A DNA stretch of 64,000 nt, from positions 1,673,501 through 1,737,500 of the forward strand of contig NZ_WSUT01000005.1 of assembly GCF_009789535.1 (NCBI RefSeq). The letters are read 5' to 3'. Origin of the DNA: Sphingomonas carotinifaciens (lineage in GTDB: Bacteria; Pseudomonadota; Alphaproteobacteria; Sphingomonadales; Sphingomonadaceae). The notes under the pieces are model-generated. The model was not told where the DNA came from. It saw only the letters and a list, made by a program, of their open reading frames with translations, and made no database searches. This document shows positions 61,139 through 64,000 of this stretch, in pieces. The translations under genes were made by a program, and so were the position numbers. Positions within the stretch are counted from its first letter, which is position 1; every line of letters starts with the position of its first letter.

Positions 61139-61584
61139 ATGCGGTGTTCATGGGCAGCGACCGCGCTTGTCGCGGCGGCTTGTGCGACAGTGGACAGGCG
61201 CAAAGCGGCGAGGATCAGGTACGCCGGGCCATCATGGACATGAACCGCGCGGCGCAGCGGCTGGATGCGGACGCGTTCATGCGCAGCTACTGGCGGTCAC
61301 CCCGACTCACGATCACGTTCGACGGCGAGACGATGCGCGGATGGGACATCATTGCGCGCGAACAGCGCAAGTGGTGGGCCGACAAAAGCGCCGGCATCCG
61401 CTTTAATGAACAGCGGCCGGCCGAAATCGTGTCGCAGGGTGACGGCGTGGTGACGTCCCTGCAATGGATGCGGGTATCGCGTGCGGGCGATCAGGAGCCG
61501 GCGCGGCTGGTTATCACCTCCGTTTGGAAGAAGCTCCCCGAGGGGTGGCGGGTGGTGCTGGCCCATGAATCGTTGGTGCCGTGA
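61139..61584 (+). pseudogene. NTF2-like (SnoaL/DUF4440) exported protein, apparently frameshifted
   Basis: A good ribosome-binding site (GGGAGG, five bases before the ATG at 61139) opens a frame encoding a lipoprotein-like signal (MRCSWAATALVAAACA). That frame soon leaves the family pattern and stops at about 61243. One frame over, from around 61190 to 61584, a typical NTF2-like domain runs: QVRRAIMDMNRAAQRLDADAFMRSY, RGWDIIAREQRKWW, WRVVLAHESLVP. A single missing base near 61185-61215 would join the two, so this is a frameshift mutation or a sequencing error. If neither applies, a shorter cytoplasmic form could start at an internal ATG. Confidence 0.65.
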
Positions 61585-61755
61585 TGCTGGCCGACGGGTA
61601 TTGCAGGGCGGGCCTCTGCCGTTTTGTTTCGACGTCGTTCCGGTGAGCGGTTCGGTTCCGATGTGTTCGCTCTGAATAGGTAATGCCCCTGAAGACAACG
61701 CCATGAAGCACGGCGTGCTGTAGTTATCTTGGAAGCGAATGACCGGGAGGGCAGG

Positions 61756-62205
61756 ATGCTCAGGAAGATCGGTATGCTGGCGGCTTTCATCACTGCCGTG
61801 CCGGCCGTCGCCCAATCGTCCCCCGCCGTTCGTGTGCCACCGGAGATCGGCGCTGCATATGCACGATTGGGAAAAGCGATGATGGCGCATGATGCCAATG
61901 GCGTTCGTGCGGTCTGGGCAGAGGACTTCGTGGTGAATGCGCCCAACAATATGGTGCTGCACCGCGACGAGGTGATCGCGGCGATGGAACGCGATTTCCT
62001 CGACTATAGGGACTTTCGCAAGCACATCAGCTTTGTCGGCGAAAAGCCTGAAGTGACCGTGGTCATGGGCTACGACACCATGGTGCCGACCAAGGGGCCG
62101 GGTGCGGGCAAGCAGGTCATGCGTCCGTTTACCGACATATGGACGAACCGTGCCGGCACCTGGCAACTCATCGCGCGGCAGGCGACGATCGCTGCCGCGC
62201 GCTGA
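61756..62205 (+). CDS. NTF2-like (DUF4440) exported protein
   Basis: A 149-residue protein with a signal peptide (MLRKIGMLAAFITAVPAVAQ) and an NTF2-like cone fold: LGKAMMAHDANGVRAVWAEDFVVNAPNN, a RDEVIAAMERDF helix, and a terminal FTDIWTNRAGTWQLIARQAT strand pair. Such domains bind or hydrolyse small ligands; no function can be assigned. The ATG at 61756 has GGGAGGGCAGG ahead. It lies 170 bases after the frameshifted NTF2-like gene, so the two may be old duplicates, though identity is low. Confidence 0.82.
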   Translation: MLRKIGMLAAFITAVPAVAQSSPAVRVPPEIGAAYARLGKAMMAHDANGVRAVWAEDFVVNAPNNMVLHRDEVIAAMERDFLDYRDFRKHISFVGEKPEVTVVMGYDTMVPTKGPGAGKQVMRPFTDIWTNRAGTWQLIARQATIAAAR

Positions 62206-62225
62206 AGCGGAATGACATCGCCTTG

Positions 62226-62333
62226 ATCCGTTCGCGTCGACGTGCCTCTCGATACGTGGCTTTGCCGCTACTCGGCGACTGGGGCGCGGGGGTGGGACAA
62301 GCAGGTGTCATCCAATTTCGAGACGTACGGATC
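62226..62333. repeat. Degenerate half copy of the 168-bp palindromic element
   Basis: CTCTCGATACGTGGCTTTGCCGCTACTCG-type sequence (62246-62274) matches one arm of the element at 7691-7858 (CTCGATACGTGGCTTGGCGCC, then CTACTCG). TTTCGAGACGTACGGATCA at 62315-62333 echoes its inner end (CGAGACGAACGGAT). The other half is missing. It fills the gap between the NTF2-like gene and the convergent lactonase. Confidence 0.65.
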
Positions 62334-63306
62334 AGGCGGTCATCAGGAAGGCGGCGCCGGGGATGGAGATGACCTTGGCCTCCGGCATGGGGCAACCATT
62401 TGCACCGATGCGGAAAATCGTGACCTGGCCGCTTTCCTCGTTGGCGGCGAGGAGGTGGTTTTGGTGGAGTAGCAGGTGGCGGGGGGAGCGGCCGATGCTG
62501 GAGATGTGGCCGATGCGGGTGGGCGTGCCATGGGTGTCGAGCGCGTAGGTGACGATGCAGTCGCCGCCGCGGGTGGTGACGTAAAGGCGGGCGTGCGGTG
62601 CATCGAGCGCGATGGCGCCGCCCAGCGTCTGTTCGACCGTGATCGCGCGGATCGATTCGGCGTGCAATGTCGCACCCTCGGGGCGCAGGACGGTGAGCGT
62701 GGCGGCGAGTTCGCTGACCAGATAGGCGACCGGCAGCGTCGGATGGGGGGCGAGATGGCGCGGACCCGATCCGGGCGGGGCGGTGTAGAGCGTCTGCGGC
62801 GCATGCAGATCGTCCAGGGGGCGCGACAGGATGCGGTCGGTGCCGAGATCGACGGTGAGCAGCGCACCCGCCGGGGTGAAGCCGACCCAGTGCGCGTGCG
62901 GCCCGCGCTGGCGATCCGGGTCGGGGCCGTGACCGCGATCGGCCAGCGTGATGCCGGCGCCGGGCAGGCCAGTGTCGCCAAGGGGAAACAGCGTCACGCT
63001 GCCGCTGGCATAGTTGGCGACGGCGAGGTGGCGTTCGTCGCGGGACAGCGCGAGGTGGCAGGGCGCCTCGCCGCCCGAGCGGACCTGCGCCAGTGGGCGC
63101 CAGTCGGCGGCATAGACGTCCACCGTGCCCGCCGCCTCGTCCACCAGATAGCGGTGGCCGTGGCGGGCGGAGGCGACGGCGAAGGATGCGTTGCGGATCG
63201 ACGGGATCGGCGGCCTCGCCGTCCAGCCGCCCTGGCCGTCATGGACGAGCGGCACCAGTCCGGTGCCGCCCTTGCCCGCATAGGTGCCGACGAACGTGGC
63301 GGTCAT
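62332..63306 (-). CDS. Lactonase-family beta-propeller protein (6-phosphogluconolactonase-like)
   Basis: A 324-residue seven-bladed propeller of the YbhE/lactonase type (PF10282). Family segments are MTATFVGTYAGKGGTGL, APCHLALSRDERHLAVANYASGSV, HAHWVGFTPAGALLTVDLGTDRI, GPRHLAPHPTLPVAYLVSEL and SPRHLLLHQNHLLAANEESGQV. E. coli YbhE hydrolyses 6-phosphogluconolactone, but members vary and the substrate here is unproven. It has no signal peptide. Its ATG overlaps the upstream SDR stop by four bases. Confidence 0.85.
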   Translation of the reverse strand: MTATFVGTYAGKGGTGLVPLVHDGQGGWTARPPIPSIRNASFAVASARHGHRYLVDEAAGTVDVYAADWRPLAQVRSGGEAPCHLALSRDERHLAVANYASGSVTLFPLGDTGLPGAGITLADRGHGPDPDRQRGPHAHWVGFTPAGALLTVDLGTDRILSRPLDDLHAPQTLYTAPPGSGPRHLAPHPTLPVAYLVSELAATLTVLRPEGATLHAESIRAITVEQTLGGAIALDAPHARLYVTTRGGDCIVTYALDTHGTPTRIGHISSIGRSPRHLLLHQNHLLAANEESGQVTIFRIGANGCPMPEAKVISIPGAAFLMTA

Positions 63307-64000
63307 GGCAGTTCCTGCATCCGCGGTTCGACGCGCAGGGTGACGACATCGACGCGGGGCGGGCGGGTGAGGATGAAATCGACCGCCTCGGCGATGTCCT
63401 CGGCATAGAGCATCTCGTGCCGGGCGATCATCTCGCGCTGTTCGTCGGCAGAAGGTTCCTGCATGTCGCTGCCCACCGTGCCGGGCTCGACCAGGCCGAC
63501 GCGGATGCCGCGATCCTTTACCTCCTTGCGCAGCGTCTCGGCAAAGGCGGCCAGGCCGGCCTTGGTAGCGGAATAGACGCTTTCGCCCGGCGCATGGATG
63601 GCGGCGCTGATCGACCCGATGATGACGATCTGTCCGCCATCGTCCAGCCGCTCCAGCGCGGCGCGGGTACAGGCGAGCGCGCCGACCAGATTGACATCGA
63701 CGACATAGCGCCAGGCATCGTCCTCCATCTCGTCGATGGGATCGGCGCCGAGTGCGGCGTTGGAGACGAAGGCGTCGATATGCCCCAGCCGCTCATCCGC
63801 TTCCTGGAAAAGACGCGCGACGCCCTCGCGCGTGCCCAGATCGGCGCTGATGCCATGGACCTCGCCGCGCGCATCGGCGAAGGATTCCAGCGCCTCCGCC
63901 AGTGCCGCCTCGTTGCGGCCCAGCGTCAGCACGCGGGCGCCCTTGTCGGCGAGGCTGCAGACGATGGCGCGGCCGATGCCGGTGGTGCCGCCAGTGACGA
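63303..64000 (-). CDS. Short-chain dehydrogenase/reductase, 5' end cut by the window
   Basis: A classical SDR whose N-terminus lies beyond base 64000. Reading to the edge gives the nucleotide-binding TGGTTGIGR, then VLTLGRNE, SADLGTREGV, NAALGADP with the NAG-like motif altered to NAA, IGSISAAIHAPGESVYSATK with the Ser and YxxxK catalytic residues, and VEPGTVGSDMQE. The substrate is unknown. It is coupled to the lactonase gene, a pairing that would fit oxidation of a sugar followed by lactone opening, but the SDR subfamily is too broad to say so firmly. Confidence 0.88.
   Translation of the reverse strand, partial: VTGGTTGIGRAIVCSLADKGARVLTLGRNEAALAEALESFADARGEVHGISADLGTREGVARLFQEADERLGHIDAFVSNAALGADPIDEMEDDAWRYVVDVNLVGALACTRAALERLDDGGQIVIIGSISAAIHAPGESVYSATKAGLAAFAETLRKEVKDRGIRVGLVEPGTVGSDMQEPSADEQREMIARHEMLYAEDIAEAVDFILTRPPRVDVVTLRVEPRMQELP

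Overview
The window looks like chromosomal DNA from a Sphingomonas-type alphaproteobacterium (Sphingomonadales). The evidence is uniformly high GC with G/C-ending codons, a 420-residue serine palmitoyltransferase that closely resembles the Sphingomonas enzyme as I remember it, a rplU-rpmA-GNAT-obgE neighbourhood, and Caulobacter-like xylose genes. No phage, plasmid, insertion sequence, integrase or CRISPR array was seen. It is gene-dense, and no gene-free stretch exceeds 300 bases. Family names come from reading the proteins by eye; no database search was run.

Layout. 0-5 kb: end of a Bcp peroxiredoxin, a ferritin-like DUF455 protein, an M23 peptidase, ErpA, exonuclease III with an outer-membrane transporter-like protein, and two small exported paralogues behind a sigma-54-like promoter. 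5-16 kb: a sphingolipid region. On the minus strand lie proB, a CerR-like reductase, an acyl carrier protein, serine palmitoyltransferase, a CHASE3 hybrid histidine kinase, and the permeases LptF and LptG, all head to tail. Next to them are a GNAT-fold acyltransferase of the kind implicated as bacterial ceramide synthase and a membrane fatty-acid desaturase. Sphingomonads carry glycosphingolipids instead of LPS, so an Lpt permease pair inside the ceramide locus is the most interesting part of the window. 16-22 kb: ZIP transporter, tRNA-Ser(CGA), HspQ, L21/L27, a GNAT, a di-iron-like hydrolase with a divergent TetR regulator, and ObgE.

22-44.5 kb is a plant-hemicellulose island. Secreted enzymes (GH35, GH31 alpha-xylosidase with a PA14 insert, GH51, two GH43) release xylose, arabinose and galactose. 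An SP-family and a FucP-family transporter, and a mutarotase, handle uptake and anomers. A non-phosphorylative (Weimberg) pathway follows: xylose dehydrogenase XylB, lactonase XylC, xylonate dehydratase XylD, 2-keto-3-deoxy-xylonate dehydratase XylX and an alpha-ketoglutarate-semialdehyde dehydrogenase, giving alpha-ketoglutarate. An arabinose branch (Gfo/Idh dehydrogenase and AraD1-type protein) converges on the same semialdehyde. A FadR-type GntR regulator sits divergent to the dehydrogenase operon.

44.6-64 kb: UDP-glucose dehydrogenase (its product can feed glucuronosyl ceramide), an M48 peptidase, class II DAHP synthase, tRNA-Glu(CTC), a TonB receptor with a PhoD phosphatase, a DHH phosphoesterase, a three-gene set (SplB-like radical SAM, metallophosphoesterase, ABC1 kinase), a large GAF/PAS hybrid kinase, two NTF2-like proteins (the first apparently frameshifted), a beta-propeller lactonase and a truncated SDR. 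Two families of dispersed palindromic repeats occur, each with two copies in the window.
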